Notes: generated from the letters alone by a model not told the origin. A stretch of DNA of 11,311 nucleotides from CAG-533 sp964589375 (GCA_964589375.1 CAZPSA010000041.1:1-11311), one strand, 5' to 3'; shown: positions 1 to 7,586, numbered from the stretch's first letter. Program-made: numbers and translations.

Positions 1-50
<50 letters not shown>

Positions 51-71
51 ATTTGTAAATATAATAATAAA

Positions 72-147
72 TGGTGCCCAGTTAGGGATTCGAACCCTAG
101 ACCCACTGATTAAGAGTCAGTTGCTCTACCAACTGAGCTAACTGGGC
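72..147 (-). tRNA. tRNA-Lys (anticodon CTT)
   Basis: A complete 76-nt cloverleaf on the minus strand. Acceptor strands GCCCAGT and ACTGGGC pair over 7 bp, followed by discriminator A and an encoded CCA. The anticodon loop CTCTTAA gives anticodon CTT (Lys AAG), and the T-loop TTCGAAT is canonical. It is transcribed toward tRNA-Ile from a TATAAT element about 20 nt upstream. Confidence 0.97.
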
Positions 148-165
148 AAAACTGAGTACTTATTC

Positions 166-171
166 ATTATA
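166..171 (-). promoter_or_regulatory. extended -10 box for the tRNA-Lys/tRNA-Ile unit
   Basis: On the minus strand the sequence TGT-TATAAT is a perfect -10 preceded by the TGn extended -10 motif, about 18 nt upstream of the tRNA-Lys 5' end. No good -35 hexamer is seen at 16-18 nt, which fits an extended -10 promoter. Start would be near position 160. Confidence 0.6.
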
Positions 172-236
172 ACACAAAAAATTAAAAATACTAGTATAAA
201 TTTAAGTAAAATCTAACTTTTCGCCAAATAATAAAA

Positions 237-327
237 TGGCGGAGCAGGAGAGATTTGAACTCTCGCGCCGGTTACCCGACCTACACCCTTAGCAGGGGCG
301 CCTCTTCAGCCTCTTGAGTACTACTCC
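237..327 (-). tRNA. tRNA-Ser (anticodon GCT)
   Basis: A 91-nt class II tRNA on the minus strand with the long variable arm typical of Ser. Acceptor strands GGAGTAG and CTGCTCC pair with one G-U, followed by discriminator G and an encoded CCA. The anticodon loop CTGCTAA gives GCT (Ser AGC/AGU). It has its own promoter immediately upstream. Confidence 0.96.
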
Positions 328-341
328 ATGCCAACAAATAG

Positions 342-371
342 ATTGTACTATAAATTTGCTACTCTTGTCAA
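342..371 (-). promoter_or_regulatory. sigma-A-type promoter of tRNA-Ser
   Basis: On the minus strand, TTGACA (371-366) and TACAAT (347-342) are separated by 18 nt. Start is expected near 335, about 8 nt before the tRNA-Ser 5' end. The -35 is a perfect consensus and the -10 matches 5 of 6. Confidence 0.8.
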
Positions 372-410
372 TTGTTGTTAATTTAAAAAATAAAATTTCT
401 CTAAAATTTT

Positions 411-441
411 AAAAGAGGCTTACTATAAAACCTCTTTTTTT
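411..441 (-). terminator. hairpin terminator after the lipoprotein gene, possibly bidirectional
   Basis: Arms 411-418 (AAAAGAGG) and 431-438 (CCTCTTTT) pair over 8 bp around a 12-nt loop that contains the TAG stop of the lipoprotein gene. Read on the minus strand the stem is followed by AAAATTTT, a modest tail. Read on the plus strand it is followed by an uninterrupted run of seven T (435-441), so it should also stop transcription arriving from the tRNA side. Confidence 0.55.
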
Positions 442-1283
442 ATTGCTTCAATAAAATCCTTAATATAAGAAATATAATCATAATTGTTTTTATTTTCTTC
501 TTCAGTTAAAGTTAAAAGGCGTGAGATAGTTTGTTTACTAGCGCCGCTATCAACTAATTTTTTAATTGTTTCATTATCTTCCGTATTATCTAAAATAAAT
601 AAATAACTATTTTCTTTAGCAGAAAAATACTTTTCTCCCCGACTAATATTTGTATTTGAATTCTCATCTTCTGAACTAATACTAATTACTTCAAACCCAT
701 ACTTTTCTAAAAATTTAAAAGCATTACTTGCTACAATAATTTTCTTATTACTAGCACTATCACCAATGAGGAAAAGTTCAGCTTCAACTTCAGAAATCTG
801 CACCTTCAATTCATCATATTTATTATCTATACTATCTAATATTGACTTATTTGTAATATAATCTTTTAAATGATTTTTAATATTTGTCATCATCATTAAA
901 AAATTAGAAGGACTAAGCCATAATTCACATACATCACTTTTTACATCTAAACCTTGGGCAACATCAATTATTTCCATCTTTTTATTTTTATCAAGTAATT
1001 CAGCAGCAATATCTTTTTCATTAGATAAACCATTATAAATAAATAAATCGCCTTTACTAAAATCATTTAATTTTTTATTAGAAATAGTATATTCACTAGG
1101 ATTTGTTCCGTTAGGATAAATACTATTTATTTCTGAATAATCATCATATAAATATTTAGTTATATAATATATTGGATAAACAGTTGTATTAATATTAATA
1201 TTTTCGTAATTATCTTTTTTTATACAACCAGTTAAACTTAATAGCATAATTCCTAATATAAATAATTTTATAGTATTTTTCAT
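423..1283 (-). CDS. ZnuA/TroA-family substrate-binding lipoprotein with degenerate metal site
   Basis: A 286-residue lipoprotein: basic N-terminus, hydrophobic stretch and lipobox LTGC with Cys20 as lipidation site, so it would be anchored on the outer face of the membrane. The order of motifs follows the cluster A-1 metal-binding proteins (ZnuA, AdcA, TroA): an early strand TVYPIYYITKYL, then NGTNPSEYTIS where the family has PGxDPHxYEP, KGDLFIYNGL, a long helix (about 133-171), and ASNAFKFLEKYGF where the family has xHDAFgYfakrYGL. The three histidines that bind Zn or Mn are absent (Ser63, the Leu121-Leu123 region, Ser186); the only His is His138 inside the linker helix. No permease or ATPase gene is adjacent. 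It follows yidD with an ATGA overlap, and an AAAGGAG site 8 nt upstream fixes the start. The fold assignment is fairly secure; the ligand is unknown and need not be zinc. Confidence 0.8.
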   Translation of the reverse strand: MKNTIKLFILGIMLLSLTGCIKKDNYENININTTVYPIYYITKYLYDDYSEINSIYPNGTNPSEYTISNKKLNDFSKGDLFIYNGLSNEKDIAAELLDKNKKMEIIDVAQGLDVKSDVCELWLSPSNFLMMMTNIKNHLKDYITNKSILDSIDNKYDELKVQISEVEAELFLIGDSASNKKIIVASNAFKFLEKYGFEVISISSEDENSNTNISRGEKYFSAKENSYLFILDNTEDNETIKKLVDSGASKQTISRLLTLTEEENKNNYDYISYIKDFIEAIKKEVL

Positions 1284-1495
1284 AAATTCTCCTTTAATGG
1301 GTCATATCCATATTTACCAAATGGACGACATTTTAATAATCTTTTTATTCCTAATTTTAAGCCTTTTAAAGTCCCATATGTTAATATTGCTTCTTTCATG
1401 TATTGAGAGCACGTTGGTGTAAATCGACAATAATTATGACATTTAAGAGGCATTTTTTGATATAACTCAATTAATTTAATTAATACATTTTTCAT
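1280..1495 (-). CDS. yidD: membrane protein insertion efficiency factor YidD
   Basis: A 71-residue protein with the full YidD pattern: CHNYCRFTPTCSQYMKEAI at about 19-37, then a GxxKGLKLGIKRLLKC stretch with RPFG, and the closing GYDPL. YidD is a small basic membrane-associated protein that assists insertion of membrane proteins together with YidC. In many bacteria it sits in the rpmH-rnpA-yidD-yidC cluster; here it stands apart from those genes and is the first gene of a two-gene minus-strand unit, overlapping the lipoprotein gene by 4 nt. The start at 1495 has no strong Shine-Dalgarno sequence. Length is normal for the family. Confidence 0.95.
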   Translation of the reverse strand: MKNVLIKLIELYQKMPLKCHNYCRFTPTCSQYMKEAILTYGTLKGLKLGIKRLLKCRPFGKYGYDPLKENL

Positions 1496-1531
1496 ATATC
1501 ATCATAACTAATTCTACTACAAATCATTTAA

Positions 1532-1551
1532 TTTTAAAAGAACTTTTAAAA
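1532..1551. repeat. perfect 9-bp inverted repeat in the yidD/rnc divergent region
   Basis: TTTTAAAAG-AA-CTTTTAAAA is a perfect inverted repeat between the divergently transcribed yidD and rnc genes. A second, separate palindrome AACCTAGGTT lies at 1563-1572, next to the rnc -10. Either could be an operator, but AT-rich palindromes arise easily by chance in this genome. Confidence 0.45.
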
Positions 1552-1555
1552 AAAC

Positions 1556-1584
1556 TAGAATTAACCTAGGTTTTCATGTATAAT
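1556..1584 (+). promoter_or_regulatory. candidate promoter of rnc-smc
   Basis: TATAAT at 1579-1584 is a perfect -10. The -35 position at 17-nt spacing (TAGAAT, 1556-1561) is poor, matching 3 of 6. Start would be near 1591, giving a leader of about 17 nt before the rnc ATG at 1608. Confidence 0.55.
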
Positions 1585-1607
1585 TGTTAAAGGTACAAGG
1601 TGATATC

Positions 1608-2261
1608 ATGGATTTAACTAAATATAATATTAATGCTGATAATAAGATTTTACAAGTCGCTCTTACTCATACATCATATGCGAATGAGCACCACTGTGAA
1701 AGTTATGAGAGATTAGAATTTTTAGGTGATGCGGTTTTAGAACTTGTTACTAGTGAATATTTTTATAAGAATACTAAATTATCTGAAGGCGAAATGACGA
1801 AGAAAAGAGCTCGTTTTGTTTGTGAAAAAGCTTTATTTGAATATGCTAAGAAAATCAATTTAGAAAAATATATTAAACTTGGTCATGGATTAGAAAATAC
1901 CATTAATGAAACAATTATAGCAGATGTATTTGAAGCTGTTATTGCCGCGATATATTTAAATAATGGCTTATCTAAAGCTAGAGAATTTATTTTAGATAGT
2001 ATTTTACCTTTTATTGATCAAGACACTATGTTTTTAAGTGATTATAAATCATATTTACAAGAATTAGTCCAAACGACCCAAAAAAGTGTAGTGTATCGTT
2101 TAATTAAAGAAATGGGGCCTGCTCATGATCGAGTATTTGAAGTCCAAGTTTTAGTTGAGGATATGGTTTATGGAACCGGCATTGGTAAAAGTAAAAAAGA
2201 AGCCGAGCAAAATGCCGCTAAAGATGCTATATTAAAAAGTGCAGGTGGAATACTTAAATGA
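1608..2261 (+). CDS. rnc: ribonuclease III
   Basis: A 217-residue enzyme that cuts double-stranded RNA, for example in rRNA precursor processing and in sense/antisense duplexes. The catalytic domain carries the signature ERLEFLGDAVLEL; the metal-binding acidic residues are Glu37, Asp41, Asp106 and Glu109 (IIADVFEA). A double-stranded RNA-binding domain occupies about 145-212, from DYKSYLQELVQ to the KSKKEAEQNAAKDAI helix. I chose the ATG at 1608 because AAGGTG (1597-1602) lies 5 nt upstream; a longer reading from a TTG at 1584 would begin inside the -10 box. The TGA stop overlaps the smc start (ATGA). The rnc-smc order is common in Firmicutes, but ftsY, which often follows, is absent here. 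If the antisense locus near 8100 is real, RNase III is the expected enzyme for degrading its duplex; this link is inference. Confidence 0.97.
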   Translation: MDLTKYNINADNKILQVALTHTSYANEHHCESYERLEFLGDAVLELVTSEYFYKNTKLSEGEMTKKRARFVCEKALFEYAKKINLEKYIKLGHGLENTINETIIADVFEAVIAAIYLNNGLSKAREFILDSILPFIDQDTMFLSDYKSYLQELVQTTQKSVVYRLIKEMGPAHDRVFEVQVLVEDMVYGTGIGKSKKEAEQNAAKDAILKSAGGILK

Positions 2262-5191
2262 AATTATTAAAAATAAGCTTACATGGTTTTAAAAGTTTTG
2301 CTGATAAAACTACAATTGATATAAAAGATGGTATAACTGGTATTGTTGGTCCCAATGGTTCCGGTAAAAGTAATATTGTTGATGCAATTAGATGGGTTTT
2401 AGGAGAACAATCTTTAAAAGACATCAGAGGAGGCAATTCTTCAAAAGATGTCATTTTTAGTGGTTCTAAATCTCGTAATGCCTTAACTAGATGTTGGGTC
2501 GCTCTTACCTTTGATAATTCCGATCACTACTTAAATAGTGATTTAACCGAACTAGAGATCAAAAGAGTAGTATATGCAACAGGAGAAAATGAATACTTTA
2601 TTAATAATGATGAAGTAAGATTAAAAGATATAACTAATTTATTTTTAGACTCTGGTTCTTCAGTTAATTCTCTATCAATTATTTCTCAAGGTAAAATTAC
2701 AGAAATAATTAATGGTAGTGCCCAAGAAAAAAGAAAAATAATCGAAGAAACCGCAGGTGTATTAAAATATAAAAAAAGAAAAGAAGAAGCTTTAAGAAAA
2801 CTAGAGAAAACTAGTGATAATCTTTCTAAAATAAATTTAGTTATAGATGAACTTGCTATTAATGTTGAACCCTTAAAAGCCCAAGCAGAAGTTGCCAATA
2901 AATATCTTTCTTATAAGAAAGAATTAACTAATACTGAAATAGCGTTATTAAAAGAAGATATAACGTCTTTAAATATGGTGGTTAAAGATAATAATAAAAT
3001 TAAAGAAAAACTTAGTAGTGAACTTCAAATTTTAGATAATTCTAAAACCATAGATACAACCAAAACAGATACTTTAAAACACAAATTAGCTTCTCTAGAA
3101 GAAACTATTAATAGTAAAAGTGAAGAATTATATAAATTAACTAAGAAATTATCTGATTTAAATAGTGAAAAACAAATCATGATTGAAAGACAAAAATATG
3201 AGGTAGATGATGTTAAACTTCAAAATAATATTATTGTACTTAAAGAAAATATTTTAAGAACACAAAATAATATAGAAGTTTTAAAGAATGAAATTATCTC
3301 TAAAAATAAAAATAAAGATGAGCTAAGTTTAAATATTAAAGATAATGAAAACGAAAAACGTTCTTTAATGATTAATAAAGATTTAATTCTTAATAAACTA
3401 TCAATGTTAAATAAGGAAGAAGCATCTTTAAAAAATCAAATTGAAATATTAAAAGATACTATAGAAAATGATAGTAAACTTCCATATGCAGTTAAATGTG
3501 TTTTAAATAATACAAGATTAAGTGGTATTCATAATGTTTTAGGTAAACTAATTGAGACTGAAGAAGAGTACGCTACCGCGATTGATATTTCTTTAGGTTT
3601 TAATGCTAGTGTTATTATTGTTGATAATGAAAATAATGCTAAAGAAGCAATAAATTATTTAAGACAAAATGGAATTGGCCGCGCAACTTTTTTTCCTTTA
3701 AGTACAATTAAACCTAGAGGGATAGACAATATTACTTTAAATAAGTGTGTTAATAGCCCAGGATTTATTGGGACAGCAGCATCTTTAGTTAAATATAATC
3801 AAATATATCGCAGTGCTGTATTAAATGCGCTTGGTAATACTATAATTGTTAAAGATTTAATAAGTGCTAATTCTATAAGTAAACTAATAAATCATACTTA
3901 CCGAATTGTAACTCTAGAAGGTGATGTAGTCGCAGCAGGTGGTAGTATAACCGGTGGAGCTAGTAAGAATGCCGCTGGTTTAGTTAATCAAAAATTTGAA
4001 CTTGAAAGCAAAATTAAACTTCTAAAAGAAAAGACCAATGATTTAAAACTAGAAGAAGAAAAAGTAAATGAATTAGATCATAATTTAAAAATATTAGAAA
4101 ACAAAATATATAATCTTAATAATGAATTTAATAATTGTAAAGAAAGTATTATTCGCAAAGAAAATGAATTAAATACTTTAAATAATGATCTATCTTCTTT
4201 AAATAATGAATTATCTGGTACTAGTAGTTTAATAAATGATACTGCTTCATTAAAAATAGAAGAAATATTAAATGAATACTATAAAGTAGAAGCTCAAAAA
4301 GTTAATATTGAAAGTCTACTTAATGATTTAAAAAATAGTAAAAATGATCTTCAAAGTGAAATAAATGAAATTGAATTAAATAATAAAAAACAAAATAATG
4401 ATTATAATAAAAAATATAATGAGTTAAAGAATCTTGAACTAGCTTTAAGTAAAGATGAATATAAACTTGATAATTATTTACTAAGATTAAATGAAGAGTA
4501 TGGAATGACTTATGAAAAAGCTTCTAGTTATGAATTAGAAGAAGATATTGAAGAAGCTCGAAGTAAAGTATCATCCCTAAAAAGAGCTATTAAAAACTTA
4601 GGTGAAGTAAATACTGGTTCTATTAGTGAATACGAAAGAGTAAGAACCCGTTATGACTTTTTAGTTTCGCAAAGAACTGATTTGAATACCTCAATTGAAG
4701 ATCTATTATCAATTATTAATGAATTAGATAGTACAATGGAAGATAAATTAACAAATGCTTATAATTCTTTAAATAACGAATTTAAAAATGTCTTTAAGAA
4801 ACTATTTAGAGGTGGTAATGCAGAACTTATTTTAACTAATCCTGATGATATTTTAAACACTGGTTTAGAAATAAAAGCAGTTCCTCCAGGGAAAGATATT
4901 AAAAACCCTAAATCTTTATCAGGTGGAGAATTAACTTTAACGGCAATTGCTTTATTATTTAGCATGTTAAATATAAGAGTAGTTCCATTTTGTATTCTAG
5001 ATGAAGTTGAAGCTGCTCTAGATGAAGTGAATGTTGATATGTTTGGTAGTTATTTAAATGAATTAAATACTAATACTCAGTTTATAATTATTACCCATAA
5101 AAAAAGAACTATGGAATATACTAATACACTATATGGAATAACTATGCAAGAATCAGGAGTTTCTAAACTAGTAAGTGTAAAACTAGATTAA
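2258..5191 (+). CDS. smc: chromosome partition protein SMC, short-armed
   Basis: The ATPase core of the bacterial condensin, which with ScpA and ScpB loads on DNA and extrudes loops to compact and separate chromosomes. The N-terminal head has Walker A GPNGSGKS (31-38) and Q-loop Gln144. A coiled coil runs from about 171 to 405. The hinge is about 410-575 and ends in GDVVAAGGSITGGA. The returning coil runs to about 800. The C-terminal head has signature LSGGEL (887-892), Walker B CILDEVEAALDE with Asp915 and Glu916, and a switch His in IIITHKKRT. The protein has 977 residues, about 200 fewer than typical Firmicutes SMC (B. subtilis 1186); head and hinge motifs are complete, so the missing length is in both coiled-coil arms. 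The usual LSGGER is LSGGEL here. It is translationally coupled to rnc. Confidence 0.97.
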   Translation: MKLLKISLHGFKSFADKTTIDIKDGITGIVGPNGSGKSNIVDAIRWVLGEQSLKDIRGGNSSKDVIFSGSKSRNALTRCWVALTFDNSDHYLNSDLTELEIKRVVYATGENEYFINNDEVRLKDITNLFLDSGSSVNSLSIISQGKITEIINGSAQEKRKIIEETAGVLKYKKRKEEALRKLEKTSDNLSKINLVIDELAINVEPLKAQAEVANKYLSYKKELTNTEIALLKEDITSLNMVVKDNNKIKEKLSSELQILDNSKTIDTTKTDTLKHKLASLEETINSKSEELYKLTKKLSDLNSEKQIMIERQKYEVDDVKLQNNIIVLKENILRTQNNIEVLKNEIISKNKNKDELSLNIKDNENEKRSLMINKDLILNKLSMLNKEEASLKNQIEILKDTIENDSKLPYAVKCVLNNTRLSGIHNVLGKLIETEEEYATAIDISLGFNASVIIVDNENNAKEAINYLRQNGIGRATFFPLSTIKPRGIDNITLNKCVNSPGFIGTAASLVKYNQIYRSAVLNALGNTIIVKDLISANSISKLINHTYRIVTLEGDVVAAGGSITGGASKNAAGLVNQKFELESKIKLLKEKTNDLKLEEEKVNELDHNLKILENKIYNLNNEFNNCKESIIRKENELNTLNNDLSSLNNELSGTSSLINDTASLKIEEILNEYYKVEAQKVNIESLLNDLKNSKNDLQSEINEIELNNKKQNNDYNKKYNELKNLELALSKDEYKLDNYLLRLNEEYGMTYEKASSYELEEDIEEARSKVSSLKRAIKNLGEVNTGSISEYERVRTRYDFLVSQRTDLNTSIEDLLSIINELDSTMEDKLTNAYNSLNNEFKNVFKKLFRGGNAELILTNPDDILNTGLEIKAVPPGKDIKNPKSLSGGELTLTAIALLFSMLNIRVVPFCILDEVEAALDEVNVDMFGSYLNELNTNTQFIIITHKKRTMEYTNTLYGITMQESGVSKLVSVKLD

Positions 5192-5215
5192 AAGTGATTG
5201 AATAAATCGCTTTTT
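5190..5215 (+). terminator. rho-independent terminator of rnc-smc
   Basis: Arms 5190-5198 (AAAAGTGAT) and 5206-5214 (ATCGCTTTT) pair over 9 bp with one G-U around a 7-nt loop, starting at the smc TAA stop. The stem is followed by a T-rich tail. Confidence 0.85.
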
Positions 5216-5233
5216 ATTTATTTAAAACAAAAT

Positions 5234-5263
5234 ATGACATAAATTTTATTTTAGTAATAATAT
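5234..5263 (+). promoter_or_regulatory. candidate promoter of spoIIP
   Basis: ATGACA (5234-5239) and TAATAT (5258-5263) are separated by 18 nt and lie just after the smc terminator. The elements resemble a housekeeping sigma-A promoter. I see no sequence clearly matching the sigma-E or sigma-F consensus used for sporulation genes in Bacillus. Confidence 0.5.
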
Positions 5264-5282
5264 ATTAGTACTAGGTGATTTT

Positions 5283-6215
5283 ATGCCCAAAATGTTTATT
5301 GCGAAAAAACGGAAAAATTATAATAATTTAATTAAAGTGATTTTATGTATTGTTCTTGTTATTTTATCATTTATTATTACTATAAAATACTTATTTAAAG
5401 ACTTTACTTTTAAAAATAATAATCAAAAAGTTAATGAACTATTAGCTATTAGTACTAATAATTTAATTGGTGATTTAACTTTATATGATATTATTAATTT
5501 TAATTTAAAAGAACCAGAAACAATTTTAAAAATGTCATTTAGTGGGGCTAAAATAGAAAATGATAATCTAAAGGTTGAAAATAATTTAAATAAGCCAGAA
5601 CAAAATGCTAGTAATCTAAATAGTGCGCCTACAATCTATATTTATAATACTCACCAAACCGAAGAATATAGTGCAGGATCTTTAAAAAATTATAATATTA
5701 CTCCAACTGTTTATATGGCCGCAAATATGTTAAAAAAAGGTTTGGATAATTATGGTATTTCCTCTCTTGTTGAAGATGAAAATATAAAAGATGTCTTAAG
5801 AGAAAATAATTGGTCTTATAATGAGTCTTATTACGCTAGTAAACTTTGGTTAGAAAGAGCAAAGCAAAATAATTCTTCTCTCAAGTATTTTATTGATCTT
5901 CACCGTGACAGTGTTTCTTTAACAACTACGATTAATGATAAAAAGTACGCTAAGATGATGTTTGTAATTGGCATGAATCATGATAATTATGAAAAAAATG
6001 AAGAACTAGTTTTAAAGCTTAATGAGTATTTAAAAAATAATTATGATGGTTTAATGCGTGATATTTTTTATGGTAAAAGAAGTCAGTATAATCAAGACTT
6101 TAATGAAAATACGTTTCTAGTAGAAATTGGTGGGCCTGAAAATACAATAGATGAAATTAATAATAGTACTTTAGCTTTAGCAGATGCTTTAGCTCATGTT
6201 ATTGGAGGTATCTAA
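5283..6215 (+). CDS. spoIIP: stage II sporulation protein P (SpoIIP) family peptidoglycan hydrolase
   Basis: A 310-residue protein with a basic N-terminus and one transmembrane segment at about 17-37, leaving the rest outside the membrane. The catalytic domain (about 115-310) shows the family motifs: IYIYNTHQTEEY (His124, Glu127), FIDLHRDS (His207-Arg208-Asp209) and FLVEIGGPENT (Glu281), likely zinc and active-site residues. In endospore formers SpoIIP works with SpoIID and SpoIIM as amidase and endopeptidase to thin septal peptidoglycan before engulfment. Neither partner is in this window, so a role in sporulation cannot be concluded; it may serve in ordinary division. AGGTGATT precedes the ATG at 5283; an ATG at 5292 is a possible alternative. 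The TAA stop shares a base with the next ATG. Confidence 0.92.
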   Translation: MPKMFIAKKRKNYNNLIKVILCIVLVILSFIITIKYLFKDFTFKNNNQKVNELLAISTNNLIGDLTLYDIINFNLKEPETILKMSFSGAKIENDNLKVENNLNKPEQNASNLNSAPTIYIYNTHQTEEYSAGSLKNYNITPTVYMAANMLKKGLDNYGISSLVEDENIKDVLRENNWSYNESYYASKLWLERAKQNNSSLKYFIDLHRDSVSLTTTINDKKYAKMMFVIGMNHDNYEKNEELVLKLNEYLKNNYDGLMRDIFYGKRSQYNQDFNENTFLVEIGGPENTIDEINNSTLALADALAHVIGGI

Positions 6216-6550
6216 TGGAAATAAAACCAAATAAGTCTAGTAAAAGATTTAAAATTATTTTTGGCTTTCTTTTTACAATATTTATCTTTTTGTATTTTAC
6301 TTCATTAAGTGGATACTATGAGAAAAAGGTATCAAATGATACAACTCTAACTAAAGAAGCAATAAAAGCCTTTGAAGATGATGTCGCCCAAGGAAAAGCC
6401 GTTGATATTAAAGACTATATTATAAAAGATAATAATGATTATAAAAGTTTATCATCTAAAGTAGGGTATACTATTTCCAACACTATTGATACTATTTTAA
6501 ATGATGGAGTAAGATATATAGTAAAATTTTTAAAAACTTTATTTAGCTAA
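6215..6550 (+). CDS. one-pass membrane protein of unknown function, coupled to spoIIP
   Basis: I do not recognise this as a named family. The 111-residue product has a basic N-terminus (KPNKSSKRFK), one strongly hydrophobic segment at about 13-32, and an extracytoplasmic tail under N-in topology. The tail has an acidic, amphipathic stretch LTKEAIKAFEDDVAQGKAVD (45-64) and a C-terminal helix ending in YIVKFLKTLF that could lie on the membrane. It is the second gene of the spoIIP unit: the ATG overlaps the spoIIP stop by one base (TAATG), with a perfect GGAGGT at 6204-6209. Such coupling suggests a partner or regulator of the SpoIIP hydrolase (inference). No cysteines and no catalytic motifs are seen. 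Confidence 0.85.
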   Translation: MEIKPNKSSKRFKIIFGFLFTIFIFLYFTSLSGYYEKKVSNDTTLTKEAIKAFEDDVAQGKAVDIKDYIIKDNNDYKSLSSKVGYTISNTIDTILNDGVRYIVKFLKTLFS

Positions 6551-6581
6551 ATATTTATGATAATATTATGAAGGTGATACC

Positions 6582-7586
6582 ATGAATAAAGTAAAGTATA
6601 TTTTACGTTGTTTAAAATCTTTAAATATTAAAAATATGTTTAAAGTAGCTTTAAATATCGCTAAAAAAGAGAATAAATTATTTATTTTAATCTTAATAGA
6701 TATTATTTATTGTGGAATTAAGTATGGGGCTGGTTATTACGATTATCAAGAGTTTGAATTTTATAATCTTAAACGTAATGAAAGAAAAACTTATTTAACT
6801 AGAACTAAAAATAATCAAATTATTAAAAAGTATAATAATAGTAAAGAATTTAATAAATTTGATAATAAAGTTATATTTAATAATCTTTTTAAAATGTATC
6901 TTAAAAGAGATTATATGGTTTTAAATGATCATAATCTAGCTGAATTTAAAAAATTTATTGCTAAAAATAAGACTATAATTTGTAAGCCAATTGATGGTTC
7001 TGGTGGTAAAGGTATTTTAAAATATGAAATTACAAAACAAAGTAAGATTGATACTATTTATCAAGAAATATTACAAAATAATAGTAATTTAATTGAACAG
7101 TGTATTAGTCAGCATGATGAAATTAATAAGTTATATGATGGAGCGGTTAATACGATGCGAATTTTTACTTTCGTTACGGATAATAATGATGTTGTAGTTT
7201 TAAATAGTATTTTTAAAATTGGTAATGGGGGAGTAACAGACAACTTTAGTAGTGGTAGCATGTATACATTTTTAGATGATAATGGCATAATTTTAACTCC
7301 AGCCATTGATCAAAAAGATAACTATTTTACTGAGCATCCAATTAGTAAGATAAAGATAACGGGATTTAAAGTTCCAATGTATAAAGAGGCTTGTCAAATG
7401 GTAAAGGAAGCTGCTTTAATTATACCCAGCGTAAGATATGTTGGATGGGATATTGCTATTACTAACGATGGACCGGTAATTATTGAAGGAAACTCATATC
7501 CTGGCATTTTTCAGATGAAGCCATCTTTTACTAAAGAACATATTGGCCTTATTAGTAAGTATCAAAAATATATGGATATTGAATAG
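6582..7586 (+). CDS. ATP-grasp protein of the sugar-transfer-associated type
   Basis: A 334-residue protein. The N-terminal part has a hydrophobic patch (about 32-50) and the family-like stretch GAGYYDYQEFEFYNL. The ATP-grasp domain follows: CKPIDGSGGKG (134-144) with Lys135 and the glycine-rich loop, then VNTMRIFTF (189-197), a GNGGVTDNFSSGSMYT segment (214-229), and YVGWDIAIT and VIIEGNSYPG (286-308), where Asp290, Glu302 and Asn304 are the likely Mg-ATP ligands. The family is thought to ligate a carboxylate to an amine or similar group and is often found in surface-polysaccharide clusters. Here it stands alone with no glycosyltransferases, so the substrate cannot be named. AAGGTG at 6571-6576 supports the ATG at 6582. 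It lies 31 nt after the preceding gene and may be co-transcribed with spoIIP. No terminator is seen before the tRNA-Arg promoter. Confidence 0.85.
   Translation: MNKVKYILRCLKSLNIKNMFKVALNIAKKENKLFILILIDIIYCGIKYGAGYYDYQEFEFYNLKRNERKTYLTRTKNNQIIKKYNNSKEFNKFDNKVIFNNLFKMYLKRDYMVLNDHNLAEFKKFIAKNKTIICKPIDGSGGKGILKYEITKQSKIDTIYQEILQNNSNLIEQCISQHDEINKLYDGAVNTMRIFTFVTDNNDVVVLNSIFKIGNGGVTDNFSSGSMYTFLDDNGIILTPAIDQKDNYFTEHPISKIKITGFKVPMYKEACQMVKEAALIIPSVRYVGWDIAITNDGPVIIEGNSYPGIFQMKPSFTKEHIGLISKYQKYMDIE

Noticed and set aside
1584..1607. Upstream TTG start for rnc adding eight residues
   Set aside because: The TTG overlaps the last base of the TATAAT -10 and has no ribosome binding site, while the ATG at 1608 has AAGGTG at proper distance and matches the usual RNase III N-terminus.
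2254..2898. Minus-strand reading frames opposite the start of smc
   Set aside because: They mirror conserved SMC codons (Walker A and Q-loop regions) and lack promoters or ribosome binding sites.
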